Assembly: GCF_029478665.1 (NCBI RefSeq)
Contig: NZ_JARPQB010000013.1
Coordinates: 62,001-126,000, forward strand
DNA length: 64,000 nucleotides
Source: Pseudomonas entomophila
GTDB taxonomy: Bacteria; Pseudomonadota; Gammaproteobacteria; Pseudomonadales; Pseudomonadaceae
Direction of reading: 5' to 3'
Below the pieces are notes generated by a model. The model did not search any database, was not told where the DNA came from, and saw only the letters and a program-made list of their open reading frames with translations. Numbering within the stretch: position 1 is the first letter of the stretch; each line of letters opens with the position of its first letter. Positions 20,263 to 31,695 of the stretch are shown one piece after another. The position numbers and the translations under genes are program-made.

Positions 20263-21573
20263 TTACCCGCGCGAAGCGGCGATCTTGATCAGTTTGGCGT
20301 AATAGAAACCATCGTGGCCGCCTTCCTGGGCCAGCAGCTGGCGCCCGTGGGGCTGGCGCAGGCCGGCCTCGGTGGCCAGGTCCAGCTCGCGGGCGCCGGG
20401 GGTGCGGGCGAGGAAGGCGTCGATCACTTCGGTGTTCTCGGTCGGCAGGCTCGAGCAGGTGGCGTAGAGCAACATGCCGCCCACTTCCAGGGTCGGCCAC
20501 AGGGCATCGAGCAGCTCGCCTTGCAGCGTGGCCAGGGCCGGGATGTCCTCGGCCTGGCGGGTCAGCTTGATGTCCGGGTGACGGCGGATCACACCGGTGG
20601 CCGAGCACGGCGCGTCGAGCAGGATGCGCTGGAATGGCTTGCCGTCCCACCAGCTGGCGGTGTCACGGGCGTCGCAGGCGATCAGTTCGGCGTCGAGCTT
20701 CAGGCGGTCGAGGTTTTCGCGCACGCGGGTCAGGCGCTTGGCTTCCAGGTCGATGGCGACCATGTGGGCCAGGCCGGGCTCGGCTTCCAGCAAGTGGCAG
20801 GTCTTGCCGCCCGGGGCGCAGCAGGCGTCGAGCACGCGCTGGCCGGGGGCCAGTTCCAGCAGGTCGGCGGACAGCTGCGCGGCTTCGTCCTGCACGCTCA
20901 CCCAACCGTCGGCGAAGCCCGGCAGGCCGCGCACGTCGCAGGCCTCGGCGAGGACGATGCCGTCACGGCTGAACTGGCAGGCGCTGGCCTGGATGCCGGC
21001 CTCGGCCAGCAGCGACAGGTAGGCGTCGCGGCTGTGATGGCGGCGGTTGACCCGCAGGATCATCGGTGGGTGGGCGTTGTTGGCGGCGCAGATGGCTTCC
21101 CACTGCTCCGGCCAGAAGGCTTTCAGCGACTTCTGCAGCCAGCGCGGATGGGCGGTACGCACTACCGGGTCGCGTTCCATGCTGGCGAGCAGTTCCTCGC
21201 CTTCACGCTGGGCGCGGCGCAGCACGGCGTTGAGCAGGCCCTTGGCCCAGGGCTTCTTGAGCTTGTCGGCGCAGCCGACGGTTTCGCCGAGGGCGGCGTG
21301 TGCCGGGATGCGCGTGTAGAACAGCTGATACAGGCCGACCAGCAGCAGCGCCTGCACATCGGCATCGGCGGCCTTGAATGGCTTCTGCAGCAGTTGTGCG
21401 GCCAGCAGGTCCAGACGCGGCTGCCAGCGGGCAGTGCCGAAGGCCAGGTCTTGCGTGAGGCCACGGTCGCGCTCGTCGACCTTGTCCAGTTGCGCCGGCA
21501 GCGAGCTGTTCAGCGAAGCCTTGCCGCTGAGCACGGCGGCAAGGGCACGGGCGGCGGCCAGGCGTGGGTTCAT
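20263..21573 (-). CDS. rsmB: 16S rRNA (cytosine-967-C5)-methyltransferase
   Basis: RsmB (Sun/Fmu) methylates C967 of 16S rRNA. The 436-residue protein has an N-terminal NusB-like domain, a SAM site ([14 protein letters not shown], about 250) and the two RNA m5C cysteines in LDAPCSATG and YATCS. Its ATG overlaps the fmt stop by 4 nt. The fmt-rsmB-trkA order is standard in Pseudomonas. Confidence 0.97.
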   Translation of the reverse strand: MNPRLAAARALAAVLSGKASLNSSLPAQLDKVDERDRGLTQDLAFGTARWQPRLDLLAAQLLQKPFKAADADVQALLLVGLYQLFYTRIPAHAALGETVGCADKLKKPWAKGLLNAVLRRAQREGEELLASMERDPVVRTAHPRWLQKSLKAFWPEQWEAICAANNAHPPMILRVNRRHHSRDAYLSLLAEAGIQASACQFSRDGIVLAEACDVRGLPGFADGWVSVQDEAAQLSADLLELAPGQRVLDACCAPGGKTCHLLEAEPGLAHMVAIDLEAKRLTRVRENLDRLKLDAELIACDARDTASWWDGKPFQRILLDAPCSATGVIRRHPDIKLTRQAEDIPALATLQGELLDALWPTLEVGGMLLYATCSSLPTENTEVIDAFLARTPGARELDLATEAGLRQPHGRQLLAQEGGHDGFYYAKLIKIAASRG

Positions 21574-22502
21574 TGGCCGAGCACCTTGCCACCGGCGAAC
21601 TTCTCGCGGCGGCTGTTGAACAGGTCGCTGAAGGCCAGGGCCTTGCCGCCGGGCAGTTGCAGGCGGGTCAGGCTCAGGGCGCCATCACCGCAGGCGACGA
21701 CCAGGCCGTCCTTGCTGGCGGAGAGGATCTCACCAGGGGTGCCCTTGCCTGTGGACAAGTTGGCGGCCAGCACCTTCACGCTTTCGCCGTCGAGGGTGCT
21801 GTGGCACACCGGCCAGGGATTGAAGGCACGGATCAGGCGTTCCAGCTCGACGGCCGGGCGGCTCCAGTCGATGCGCGCCTCGTCCTTGTTCAGCTTGTGT
21901 GCATAAGTGGCCAGGGCATCGTCCTGGATTTCACCTTGCAGGCTGCCATCGGCCAGGCCGGCAATGGCCTGCACCACGGCGCCCGGGCCCATGGCGGCGA
22001 GGCGGTCGTGCAAGGTGCCGCCGGTGTCCTCGGCGCTGATCGGGGTGATCACCTTGAGCAGCATCGGGCCGGTATCCAGGCCCGCTTCCATACGCATCAC
22101 GGTGACGCCGCTCTCGGCGTCGCCGGCTTCCACGGCACGCTGGATCGGTGCCGCACCGCGCCAGCGCGGCAGCAGGGAGGCATGGCTGTTGATGCAACCC
22201 AGACGCGGTATGTCGAGCACCACCTGGGGCAGGATCAGGCCGTAGGCAACCACCACCATCAGGTCCGGCTTGAGCGCGGCAAGTTCGGCTTGAGCCTCGG
22301 GGTTGCGCAGGGTCTGCGGCTGGTACACCGGGATGTCATGGGCCACGGCCAGCGCCTTCACTGCGCTCGGCATGAGCTTCTGGCCACGGCCGGCCGGGCG
22401 ATCGGGCTGGGTGTAGACGGCCACGATCTCGTACGGGCTGTCGAGCAGGGCCTTGAGGTGTTCGGCGGCAAACTCTGGAGTGCCTGCGAAGACGATGCGC
22501 AT
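21570..22502 (-). CDS. fmt: Methionyl-tRNA formyltransferase
   Basis: Fmt formylates initiator Met-tRNA. The 310-residue protein starts [16 protein letters not shown] and has the formyl-THF transfer signature [16 protein letters not shown] (about 106-121). Unlike the simple def-fmt operon picture, a rho-independent terminator sits between def and this gene, so fmt needs its own promoter or read-through. Confidence 0.98.
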   Translation of the reverse strand: MRIVFAGTPEFAAEHLKALLDSPYEIVAVYTQPDRPAGRGQKLMPSAVKALAVAHDIPVYQPQTLRNPEAQAELAALKPDLMVVVAYGLILPQVVLDIPRLGCINSHASLLPRWRGAAPIQRAVEAGDAESGVTVMRMEAGLDTGPMLLKVITPISAEDTGGTLHDRLAAMGPGAVVQAIAGLADGSLQGEIQDDALATYAHKLNKDEARIDWSRPAVELERLIRAFNPWPVCHSTLDGESVKVLAANLSTGKGTPGEILSASKDGLVVACGDGALSLTRLQLPGGKALAFSDLFNSRREKFAGGKVLGQ

Positions 22503-22519
22503 GGAGTTCTCGCTTCCTT

Positions 22520-22551
22520 GAAAAAGAAAAAGGCTTGCCGGAGCAAGCCTT
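22520..22551 (-). terminator. Rho-independent terminator between def and fmt
   Basis: On the minus strand the stem AAGGCTTGC / GCAAGCCTT (9 bp, loop TCCG) is followed by TTTTCTTTTT. It lies 14 bp past the def stop and about 17 bp before the fmt start. Confidence 0.9.
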
Positions 22552-22565
22552 CTGGAAGGTGGGGA

Positions 22566-23072
22566 TCAGGCTTGCTGGCGGTGCTGCTTTTCCAGCTTCT
22601 TCTTGATCCGGTCGCGTTTGAGCTGGGACAGGTAGTCGACAAACAGCTTGCCGTTGAGGTGGTCGAACTCGTGCTGCACGCACACGGCCAGCAGGCCTTC
22701 GGCTTCGAGCTCATAGGGCTTGCCGTCGCGGTCCTGGGCCTTGACCCGTACGCGCAACGGGCGGTCTACGTTCTCGTAGAAGCCGGGCACCGACAGGCAG
22801 CCTTCCTGGTACTGGCCCATGTCGTGGGTCAGCTCCTCGACCGTGGGGTTGATGAAGACGCGCGGTTCGCTGCGGTCTTCACTCAGGTCCATCACCACGA
22901 CCTGCTTGTGCACGTTGACCTGGGTGGCCGCCAGGCCGATGCCAGGGGCTTCGTACATGGTCTCGAACATGTCGTCGATCAGCTGGCGCAGGGCGTCGTC
23001 GAACGCCGTTACCGGTTTGGCAATGGTGCGCAGGCGCGGATCGGGGAATTCGAGAATGTTCAAGATGGCCAT
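22566..23072 (-). CDS. def: Peptide deformylase
   Basis: Def removes the N-formyl group from nascent proteins. The 168 residues start [15 protein letters not shown] and carry all three motifs: [13 protein letters not shown] and HEFDHLNG, which bind the metal through one Cys and two His. I use the ATG at 23072; the frame extends 15 codons further upstream without family similarity. Confidence 0.98.
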   Translation of the reverse strand: MAILNILEFPDPRLRTIAKPVTAFDDALRQLIDDMFETMYEAPGIGLAATQVNVHKQVVVMDLSEDRSEPRVFINPTVEELTHDMGQYQEGCLSVPGFYENVDRPLRVRVKAQDRDGKPYELEAEGLLAVCVQHEFDHLNGKLFVDYLSQLKRDRIKKKLEKQHRQQA

Positions 23073-23168
23073 AGGGGTCAGGCAGTCACTGTGCGGTCGG
23101 TTGAAAACTGAGCACACATAATAAAGGGAAATGGGGCGTTCGGCACCTGTGAAGCTTGGCTAGGGTGT

Positions 23169-23192
23169 GAATGGGCGCTGGAAAGCCCATTC
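23169..23192. promoter_or_regulatory. Hairpin in the def/dprA divergent spacer
   Basis: GAATGGGC and GCCCATTC form a perfect 8-bp inverted repeat around an 8-nt loop. It sits midway between the divergent def and dprA starts. No T-run follows, so an operator or mRNA 5' structure is more likely than a terminator. Confidence 0.4.
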
Positions 23193-23225
23193 CATGGACA
23201 GCTTGTCAAAGTATTATCAACAAAG

Positions 23226-23234
23226 TTATCCACA
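23226..23234 (+). other. DnaA box (perfect TTATCCACA) in the dprA promoter region
   Basis: The box lies 46 bp before the dprA start, outside any gene. It could let DnaA affect dprA or def expression; this is only a position-based suggestion. Confidence 0.55.
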
Positions 23235-23279
23235 GGTTGTGCCACGCCGTTGGCCCCTGTCGATCAAGGATGATCCCCT

Positions 23280-24377
23280 ATGACCGAACTCCGTTCGTCG
23301 CCTTGTTCGCCTGCCGAACTCGAGGCGCGGTTGCGTCTGCATCGCCTTCCCGATGCCGGGCTGCGTCGTTTTCACACCCTCATCGAAGCCTTCGGCAGCG
23401 CCTCGTCGGCGCTCAGTGCGCCAGCCAGTGCCTGGCGTGCGTTGGGGCTGCCGGCAGCCAGTATCGATGCCCGGCGCAGCCCAGAAGTACGTGATGGGGC
23501 ATTGGCCGCAATGGCCTGGCTAGAGCGGCCGGGCCAGCATTTACTGATGTGGGACGGGCCTGGCTACCCGGCGTTGCTGGCCGAGATAGATGATCCGCCG
23601 CCCTTGCTGTTCGTCGCTGGAGACCCCGCTTTGCTCGAGCGACCGCAGCTTGCGATTGTGGGCAGCAGGCGTGCTTCACCTCCGGCGCTGGATACGGCGG
23701 GCGCGTTTTCCCGTTGTCTTTCCCAGGCCGGGTTCACCATCACCAGCGGGCTGGCGCTGGGCGTCGACGGTGCCGCTCATCGGGCCGCGCTGAAGGCCGG
23801 TGGGCACACGATCGGGGTGCTGGGCACGGGTTTGCAAAAATGTTATCCACAGCGCCACCGTGACTTGGCCAGGATGATGATCGATAGCGGTAGCGCGCTG
23901 GTTTCCGAGTACCCGCTGGACGCCGGGCCGCTGGCGGGCAACTTCCCACGGCGCAATCGGATCATCAGTGGCTTGTCGCTGGGTGTACTGGTGGTCGAGG
24001 CCAGCCTGGCCAGCGGTTCGTTGATCACGGCGCGGCTCGCCGCCGAACAGGGGCGGGAGGTGTACGCGATTCCTGGCTCCATCCACCACCCCGGCGCCAA
24101 AGGCTGCCACCAGTTGATCCGCGATGGTGCTTTGCTGGTGGAAAGCGTGGAGCAGATCCTGGACAGCCTGGGCGGCTGGCAGAACCTGCCGCCCGCTGTT
24201 GTGGATAAACCCGGCCACCCCCTACTCGCCCTGCTCCACGCCGCGCCCCAGACCAGCGAGGGCCTGGCCCACAGCAGCGGCCTGCCGCTGGCCCAGGTGC
24301 TGGCCAGCCTGACCGAGCTGGAGCTCGAAGGCCAGGTCAGCAATGAAGCCGGGCGTTGGTTTGCCCGTGCCGGCTAA
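23280..24377 (+). CDS. dprA: DNA-processing protein DprA (Smf)
   Basis: DprA binds incoming single-stranded DNA and loads RecA. The 365-residue protein has an N-terminal helical region, the Rossmann-like core (LAIVGSRRASP near 123; GLALGVDGAAHRAAL; GVLGTGLQKCYP) and a C-terminal winged-helix. It diverges from def. In P. aeruginosa a LysM-domain gene lies between def and dprA; here the spacer is only about 200 bp and has none. Confidence 0.95.
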   Translation: MTELRSSPCSPAELEARLRLHRLPDAGLRRFHTLIEAFGSASSALSAPASAWRALGLPAASIDARRSPEVRDGALAAMAWLERPGQHLLMWDGPGYPALLAEIDDPPPLLFVAGDPALLERPQLAIVGSRRASPPALDTAGAFSRCLSQAGFTITSGLALGVDGAAHRAALKAGGHTIGVLGTGLQKCYPQRHRDLARMMIDSGSALVSEYPLDAGPLAGNFPRRNRIISGLSLGVLVVEASLASGSLITARLAAEQGREVYAIPGSIHHPGAKGCHQLIRDGALLVESVEQILDSLGGWQNLPPAVVDKPGHPLLALLHAAPQTSEGLAHSSGLPLAQVLASLTELELEGQVSNEAGRWFARAG

Positions 24378-24416
24378 GTACACTGCGCGCACGGCGTTTA
24401 TGCGGAGAGACGGAAA

Positions 24417-24974
24417 ATGGTGAGCAGTTGGCGTGTGCAACAAGCCGCGCGCGAGGTGAAGGCGGGTGCGGTGATCGCCTACCCGACGGAAGCGGTCTGG
24501 GGCCTGGGCTGCGACCCGTGGAACGAGGACGCGGTGTACCGCCTGCTGGCGCTCAAGTCGCGGCCTGTGGATAAAGGGCTGATCCTGATCGCCGACAACA
24601 TCCGCCAGTTCGACTTTCTGTTCGAGGATTTCCCCCAGGACTGGATCGACCGCATGAGCGCCACCTGGCCGGGGCCGAATACCTGGCTGGTGCCGCACCA
24701 GGACCTGTTGCCCGAATGGGTGACCGGGCAGCACGACACCGTGGCGCTGCGGGTCAGTGATCATCCACAGGTGCGTGAGTTGTGCGCGCTGGTCGGGCCG
24801 TTGATCTCCACCTCGTGCAACCCAGCCGGGCGGCCGGCGGCCAAGAGCCGGCTGCGGGTGGAGCAGTATTTCCACAATGAGCTGGACATGGTGCTGGGTG
24901 GGGCGCTGGGTGGGCGGAAGAACCCGAGCCTGATTCGCGACCTGGTGACCGGTGAGGTTGTGCGCCCGGGCTGA
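24417..24974 (+). CDS. tsaC: L-threonylcarbamoyladenylate synthase TsaC (YrdC)
   Basis: TsaC makes threonylcarbamoyl-AMP for the t6A37 tRNA modification. The 185-residue protein has the YrdC fold motifs [15 protein letters not shown] (about 20-34), the [12 protein letters not shown] loop and [18 protein letters not shown] precedes the ATG. It follows dprA by 39 bp, the common pairing in gamma-proteobacteria. Confidence 0.95.
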   Translation: MVSSWRVQQAAREVKAGAVIAYPTEAVWGLGCDPWNEDAVYRLLALKSRPVDKGLILIADNIRQFDFLFEDFPQDWIDRMSATWPGPNTWLVPHQDLLPEWVTGQHDTVALRVSDHPQVRELCALVGPLISTSCNPAGRPAAKSRLRVEQYFHNELDMVLGGALGGRKNPSLIRDLVTGEVVRPG

Positions 24975-24978
24975 TGCC

Positions 24979-25086
24979 GCTGGCGAGGGCTTCGCCCTCG
25001 TTTCGCGACACAAGGCCGCTCCTACAGGCAATCGCGATCCCCTGTAGGAGCGGCCTTGTGCCGCGAAAGGGCCGCAAAGCGGCCCC
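24979..25086. repeat. Inverted REP pair
   Basis: Two REP units with the GGCCTTGTGCC-type stem face each other over about 12 bp; the right unit ends with the extra GGGCCGCAAAGCGGCCC hairpin. It starts 5 bp after the tsaC stop. Confidence 0.9.
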
Positions 25087-25200
25087 AGAATTCCCGCCGA
25101 TTTTTCTGATTTCCACCCAGATGGCTGCCCATTCTGATTTCAGAGAAATATCCTACGCAGCCTGTCGACCGCCATTACCTTCTCAGTGGGAACTCCTGCC

Positions 25201-25402
25201 TCTAGGCTCCAGACCGTCGCCGAATAACTTGGCGATCGGGTGTGGTAACCCGGTAGTTCTGGAGCACTGCAGCCTATGGCGGCTGTGCGCGGGAGGCTTT
25301 TGCCTGCCGGAAGTGCCTCCAGTCCGGTTTACCACTCCGCGTACAGCTGCCACCCAACCGTGTGGTAACGGGCAGGTGTCAGCTCCAGTTCTGGAGCAAA
25401 CC
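25201..25402 (+). promoter_or_regulatory. Structured 5' leader with repeated hairpins; can hide the ribosome site
   Basis: The stretch 25087-25402 has no gene. Its second half is full of repeats: TGTGGTAAC at 25241 and 25361 (exactly 120 bp apart), AGTTCTGGAGCA at 25255 and CAGTTCTGGAGCA ending at 25398, and CTCCAG at 25207, 25317 and 25383. Both TGTGGTAAC copies fit into hairpins with the same loop GTGGTA but different stems (CGGGT/ACCCG; CCGT/ACGG). GCTCCAG-TT-CTGGAGC (25382-25397) is a perfect hairpin that covers GGAG, the ribosome site of the ATG at 25403. TTACCAC (25329-25335) can pair with either GTGGTAA. A cis-acting regulatory RNA is inferred. Confidence 0.6.
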
Positions 25403-25717
25403 ATGAAGAAAATTGTCCCCGATCCACCACTCCCCAACACCACAACCCACCCCTTCGGCCGCTGCGACGCCGGCCACCCACCGCTCTTCACCGTAAACCC
25501 CAACATCGAAGCCCACGACGCCCTGGTACACGTCGCGCTCTACCTGCGCTGTGCCTATGACACCGGCATCAAGGCCCTCGACCACCTGCGCGACGAGGGG
25601 CGTGGCATGTACTGGTCGAGCCTGCATTCGCTGGAAATGGCGGAGGGGTTGGTAGAGGCGATGCTCGATGGCATCGAGTCGGCGCCAGCACCTGGGAATT
25701 CCCGGCAGGGCGGTTGA
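25403..25717 (+). CDS. Small Pseudomonas protein of the DUF6124/DUF3077 type
   Basis: The 104-residue protein begins MKKIVPDPPLP and has a helical core HDALVHVALYLRCAYDTGIKA. From memory this layout is that of a small family of unknown function with several copies per P. putida genome (DUF6124, earlier DUF3077); the assignment is by motif only. It has no signal peptide or membrane segment. GGAG sits six bases before the ATG but inside a perfect hairpin. The frame is open far upstream into tsaC, yet that part overlaps the REP pair and leader and is not protein-like. Confidence 0.7.
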   Translation: MKKIVPDPPLPNTTTHPFGRCDAGHPPLFTVNPNIEAHDALVHVALYLRCAYDTGIKALDHLRDEGRGMYWSSLHSLEMAEGLVEAMLDGIESAPAPGNSRQGG

Positions 25718-25764
25718 TCGCGTGTTGGCGGGCAAGTGCAGGGCGATAGTTTTGTAGTGCTCTT

Positions 25765-26018
25765 GAGATCGAGCGCCGCCCGCGCGGCGCATCGCGGATG
25801 AATCCGCTCCTACATCTGTTGCAACGTGCCGCACCTGTAAGGCCATGGTTGCCAGCCTTGGCGCATGGCGTGAGCCTGGCGGGGCGGCGGCAGCGCCAGC
25901 CGAAAAACCGCGTCGTACCAACAAGGCGAACAACCATGGCCTATCGGTCATGGCCACGTTGCAACAAATGTAGGAGCGGATTCATCCGCGATGCGCCGCG
26001 CGGGCGGCGCTCGATCTC
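25765..26018. repeat. 254-bp imperfect palindrome containing REP-like ends
   Basis: The outer arms of about 65 bp (25765-25829 and 25954-26018) are nearly exact reverse complements, from GAGATCGAGCGCCGCCCGCG inward. Further in, GGCCATGGTTG (25841-25851) pairs with CAACCATGGCC (25931-25941). The centre has a smaller GGCGGCAGCGCCAGCC hairpin. The arms contain TAGGAGCGGATTCATCCGCG, a REP-like core with its own stem. The whole stretch between the DUF6124-like gene and qor (25718-26063) has no credible gene. Confidence 0.85.
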
Positions 26019-26063
26019 ATAGGCGCTGCAACGCTCACGGCGAACACCCCGCAGGGCTGACCC

Positions 26064-28085
<2,022 letters not shown>

Positions 28086-28110
28086 GCCTGTGGATCACCG
28101 AGGAGCCCCC

Positions 28111-28935
28111 ATGGACCAGTACGTCGTATTCGGCAACCCCATCGGCCACAGCAAGTCGCCGCTGATCCACCGTCTGTTCGCCGACCAGACCGACCAGGAC
28201 CTGGAGTACGCCACCCTGCTGGCGCCGCTGGACGAGTTCAGCGACTGCGCCACAGGCTTCTTCAAGCAAGGCAGCGGCGCCAACGTCACCGTGCCGTTCA
28301 AGGAAGAGGCCTATCGCCTGTGCGACAGCCTGACGCCGCGGGCACAGCGTGCCGGCGCGGTGAACACCTTGACCAAGCTGGCCGACGGCACCCTGCAGGG
28401 TGACAACACTGACGGTGCGGGGCTGGTACGTGACCTGACGGTGAACGCCGGGGTCACGCTGGCGGGCAAGCGCATCCTCATCCTCGGTGCTGGTGGCGCG
28501 GTTCGCGGTGTGCTGGAGCCGATCCTGGCGCACAACCCGCAATCGCTGGTGATCGCCAACCGTACCGTTGAGAAAGCCGAGCAGCTGGCGCGGGAGTTCG
28601 ATGAACTGGGGCCGGTGGTGGCCAGCGGTTTCAGTTGGTTGCAGGAGCCGGTGGACGTGATCATCAACGCCACCTCGGCGAGCCTGTCCGGCGAGCTGCC
28701 GCCGATTGCCGAAAGTCTGGTCGAGGCGGGGCGCACCGTGTGCTACGACATGATGTACGGCAAGGAGCCGACGCCGTTCTGCCAGTGGGCGAGCAAGCTG
28801 GGGGCGGCCAAGGTGCTGGATGGGCTGGGGATGCTGGCCGAGCAGGCGGCCGAGGCGTTCTTTATCTGGCGGGGGGTTCGGCCGGAAACAGGGCCGGTCT
28901 TGGATGAACTGCGCCGACAACTCGCTCGTAGCTGA
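28111..28935 (+). CDS. aroE: Shikimate dehydrogenase (NADP+)
   Basis: AroE reduces 3-dehydroshikimate in the aromatic amino acid route. The 274-residue protein has the substrate site [10 protein letters not shown] (8-17), the NVTVPFKE lysine loop and the NADP site [10 protein letters not shown] (about 127) with NRTVEKA. The ATG at 28111 follows AGGAG by 5 nt; an upstream GTG at 28090 is less likely. Confidence 0.98.
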   Translation: MDQYVVFGNPIGHSKSPLIHRLFADQTDQDLEYATLLAPLDEFSDCATGFFKQGSGANVTVPFKEEAYRLCDSLTPRAQRAGAVNTLTKLADGTLQGDNTDGAGLVRDLTVNAGVTLAGKRILILGAGGAVRGVLEPILAHNPQSLVIANRTVEKAEQLAREFDELGPVVASGFSWLQEPVDVIINATSASLSGELPPIAESLVEAGRTVCYDMMYGKEPTPFCQWASKLGAAKVLDGLGMLAEQAAEAFFIWRGVRPETGPVLDELRRQLARS

Positions 28936-28941
28936 GATTGC

Positions 28942-29047
28942 TGGGGCCGCGTCGCGGCCCTTTCGCGGCGCAAGGCCGCTCCTACAGGGGACCGCGCACT
29001 CTTGTAGGAGCGGCCTTGCGCCGCGAAAGGGCTGCAAAGCAGCCCCA
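28942..29047. repeat. Inverted REP pair
   Basis: Two full REP units with GGCCTTGCGCC stems and outer GGGGCCGC/GCAGCCCC stems face each other. They separate the convergent aroE and SulP genes. Confidence 0.92.
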
Positions 29048-29059
29048 GGATCTAAAAGG

Positions 29060-30625
29060 TCAATCATCGAACCGGATCGGACACTGCTCCACTCCCTCTA
29101 GCTTCTGCAGTTCCTCAATCACCTGCGGCCTTGCCCGTTGCAATGTCAGGCTGCCGCCATTGCGCAGCAACCGCCGCGCCTCTCTGTGCAACATATCCAC
29201 ACCCGAGTAATCGATGAAGTTCACCTGCCGCGCATCGATCACCACATGTGGCCCCTGGCAGCGCTGCAAACGTACCTGCAGGTAATGCGCCGCGCCGAAG
29301 AAGATCGAACCGCCCACCCGCAACACGTCCGCCTCCCCCTCCCGGCTCTGCTGCACCCGTGGCCGCGAAGTGCGCTTGAGGTAGAAGAACAGCGAAGCCA
29401 GCACCCCGGCGTAGATTGCCGTCTGCAGCTCCAGCAGCAGGGTCGCGGCGGCGGTCAGCGCCATTACGAGGAACTCCGAGCGGCTGACCCTGAACAGCGC
29501 ACGGATGCCGCGATGGTCCACCAGCCCCCAGCAGATCAACAGGATGCTGCCCGCCATCGCCGGTATCGGCAGGTGGGCGATCAGCCCGGCACCAGCGACC
29601 GCGAACAGCGCCACCCACAGTGCCGAGAACACCCCCGCCAATGGCGAGCGGGCGCCTGCGTCGTAGCTGAGCCCGGAGCGGGTAAAGGAGCCGGAGGACA
29701 GGTAGCCGGAGAACAATGCCCCGACGATGTTCGACAGGCCCTGGGCGCGGATCTCCTGGTTGGCATCGATCAGTTGCTCGGAGCGCGCGGACAGGGAGCG
29801 GGCGATGGACAGGCTGGTGACCAACCCGAGCATGCCGACCGCCACGGCACTGGGCAGCAGGCGCAGCATCAATTCCACATCGAGTAACGGCAGTGGGCTG
29901 AGCGGTGGCAACTGGCCGACGAAAGCGGGCACGCGCGGTACATGGCCGAACACGCCGGGCAACAGCCAAGCCGCCAGGCTCACCAGCAGCAGACTTATCA
30001 ACAGGGCCGGCCAGCGTGGGCGCCACAGCTTCAACACCACGCCGATCGCCAGGGTGCTCAGTCCCAGAACCAGTGATGGCATGTCCACCTCGCCAACATG
30101 GCCGGCCAATTCCTGCACGGTCTTCAGAGCCGTGGCCTGGCTTGGCAGGTCCAGGCCCAGCAGATTGGGCAACTGCCCCAGGGCGATGACGACGGCGGCA
30201 CCGAGGGTGAAGCCCAGCACCACTGAATGGGAGACGAAGTTGACCAGCGCGCCGAAGCGCAGCAGCCCCAGCAAGAGTTGGAAGATACCGCCGAGAAAGG
30301 TCAGCAGCAGCACCAGGGTCACGTAGTCGGCACTGCCGGCCACGGCCAGTGGGCTGATGCTGGCATAGAGGACGATGGAGATGGCGGCGGTGGGGCCGCA
30401 GATCAGGTGCCAGGACGAGCCCCACAGGCAGGCCACCAGCACCGGCACGATGGCGGCGTACAGGCCGTATTCGGCGGGCAGGCCGGCGATCAGCGCGTAG
30501 GCGATCGATTGCGGCAGGGCGAGGATGGCACCGCTCAGGCCCACCAGCAGGTCCTGGCGCAGGCTGCGGCCCGATTGGCGGGGGAGCCAGGTGAGGAAGG
30601 GCAGCAGGTGAGTCAGGCGGGGCAT
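29060..30625 (-). CDS. SulP family anion transporter with STAS domain
   Basis: The inner-membrane protein of 521 residues has about 11-12 hydrophobic segments, the SulP signature region PQSIAYALIAGLPAEYGLYA (about 38-57) and a C-terminal STAS domain (about 415-515, with VVIDARQVNFIDYSGVDML). SulP proteins move sulfate, bicarbonate or organic anions. It lies next to choX and betC in the same direction, which suggests sulfate or choline-O-sulfate as cargo; this is inference. Confidence 0.88.
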   Translation of the reverse strand: MPRLTHLLPFLTWLPRQSGRSLRQDLLVGLSGAILALPQSIAYALIAGLPAEYGLYAAIVPVLVACLWGSSWHLICGPTAAISIVLYASISPLAVAGSADYVTLVLLLTFLGGIFQLLLGLLRFGALVNFVSHSVVLGFTLGAAVVIALGQLPNLLGLDLPSQATALKTVQELAGHVGEVDMPSLVLGLSTLAIGVVLKLWRPRWPALLISLLLVSLAAWLLPGVFGHVPRVPAFVGQLPPLSPLPLLDVELMLRLLPSAVAVGMLGLVTSLSIARSLSARSEQLIDANQEIRAQGLSNIVGALFSGYLSSGSFTRSGLSYDAGARSPLAGVFSALWVALFAVAGAGLIAHLPIPAMAGSILLICWGLVDHRGIRALFRVSRSEFLVMALTAAATLLLELQTAIYAGVLASLFFYLKRTSRPRVQQSREGEADVLRVGGSIFFGAAHYLQVRLQRCQGPHVVIDARQVNFIDYSGVDMLHREARRLLRNGGSLTLQRARPQVIEELQKLEGVEQCPIRFDD

Positions 30626-30650
30626 GGGCTGTCCTTGATAGGCACGATCG

Positions 30651-30737
30651 CTGTAGGAGCGGCTTCAGCCGCGATGCAGGCAACGCGGTATCTGGCACCC
30701 ACTGCGTGGGTGATCGCGGCTGAAGCCGCTCCTACAG
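30651..30737. repeat. Inverted REP pair
   Basis: CTGTAGGAGCGGCTTCAGCC and its reverse complement frame a centre with a CACCCACTGCGTGGGTG hairpin. It separates choX from the SulP gene. Confidence 0.92.
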
Positions 30738-30757
30738 GTGTTGTGTCGCTTGTTAAG

Positions 30758-31681
30758 TCATAGTTTGGCCTTTATGGCCTCTTGTGCGTCACGGCCGGAT
30801 TTGCTGGTCACTCCGGCCAGCCATCCTTCCAGTAACTGCGGATGGGCCCTTACCCAAGCCTTGGCGGCCTCATCGAAGCTCACCTTCTTATCCACAACCT
30901 CGGCCATGATGCTGTTCTCCATCTCCAGCGTGAACGTCAGGTTGCTCAGCAACTTCGCCGCATTCGGGCAAGCCTGTGGATAGCCCTTGCGGGTCAGCGT
31001 GTACACATCGCCTTTGCTGCCAAACCACTTTTCGCCACCCGTGAGGTAATGCATCTTCAACTTTACGTTCATCGGGTGCGGCGTCCAGCCCAGGAAGGTA
31101 ATGAACTGCTGCTTCTTCACCGCCCGGTCCACCTGCGCCAGCATTGCCTGCTCGCTGGACTCGACCAGCTTCCACTGGCCAAGCTCGAAGTCGTTCTTGT
31201 CGATGATCTCCTTCAGCGACAGGTTGGCCGGCGCGCCGGAGCCGATGCCGTAGAGCTTCTTGTCGAACTTGTCGGCGTACTTGTGCAGGTCGGCGAAGTC
31301 CTTCACACCGGCCTCCCACACATAATCGGGCACCGCCAGGGTGAATTCGGTGCCCTCCAGGTTGCGCGCCAACTGCTGCACATCGCCATTGGCGATGAAC
31401 TTGTCATGAAAGCCTTGCTGCGCCGGCATCCAGTTGCCGAGGAAGGCATCCACCCGGCCATCCTTCAAGCCTCCATAGATGATCGGCACCGCCAGGCTGT
31501 CGATCTTCACCTGGTAACCCAGGCTTTCCAGGAGCAGGCGGGCAACGGCATTGGTGCTGGCGATATCGCTCCAGCCGGGGTCGGCCAGTTTCACGGTGCT
31601 GCATTGCGCGTTACTGTCGGCGGCGTGGGCCGTGCCCAGGCTCAGGGCCAGGGCGAGCACGGCGGTGGAGAACTTCTGCAT
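30758..31681 (-). CDS. choX: Choline-type ABC transporter substrate-binding protein ChoX
   Basis: The 307-residue protein has a Sec signal peptide (cleavage after TAHA, about residue 21) and the OpuAC/ProX-like fold, with LADPGWSDIASTNAVA and FLGNWMPAQQGFHD. It binds choline or a related quaternary amine in the periplasm. No permease or ATPase gene is next to it, so it must share one encoded elsewhere. The ATG at 31681 follows GAGAGG. It is 14 bp after betC. Confidence 0.87.
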   Translation of the reverse strand: MQKFSTAVLALALSLGTAHAADSNAQCSTVKLADPGWSDIASTNAVARLLLESLGYQVKIDSLAVPIIYGGLKDGRVDAFLGNWMPAQQGFHDKFIANGDVQQLARNLEGTEFTLAVPDYVWEAGVKDFADLHKYADKFDKKLYGIGSGAPANLSLKEIIDKNDFELGQWKLVESSEQAMLAQVDRAVKKQQFITFLGWTPHPMNVKLKMHYLTGGEKWFGSKGDVYTLTRKGYPQACPNAAKLLSNLTFTLEMENSIMAEVVDKKVSFDEAAKAWVRAHPQLLEGWLAGVTSKSGRDAQEAIKAKL

Positions 31682-31695
31682 GGCGGCCTCTCTTC

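Noticed and set aside
24979..25086. Repeats resembling a CRISPR array
   Set aside because: All such repeats are inverted REP pairs with variable stems. None is a regular direct repeat with unique spacers, and no cas genes are present.
25379..25957. Minus-strand frame across the DUF6124-like gene and the palindrome
   Set aside because: Its translation is the repeat itself (RCRSGFIRDAPRGRRS type), a common false gene in Pseudomonas.
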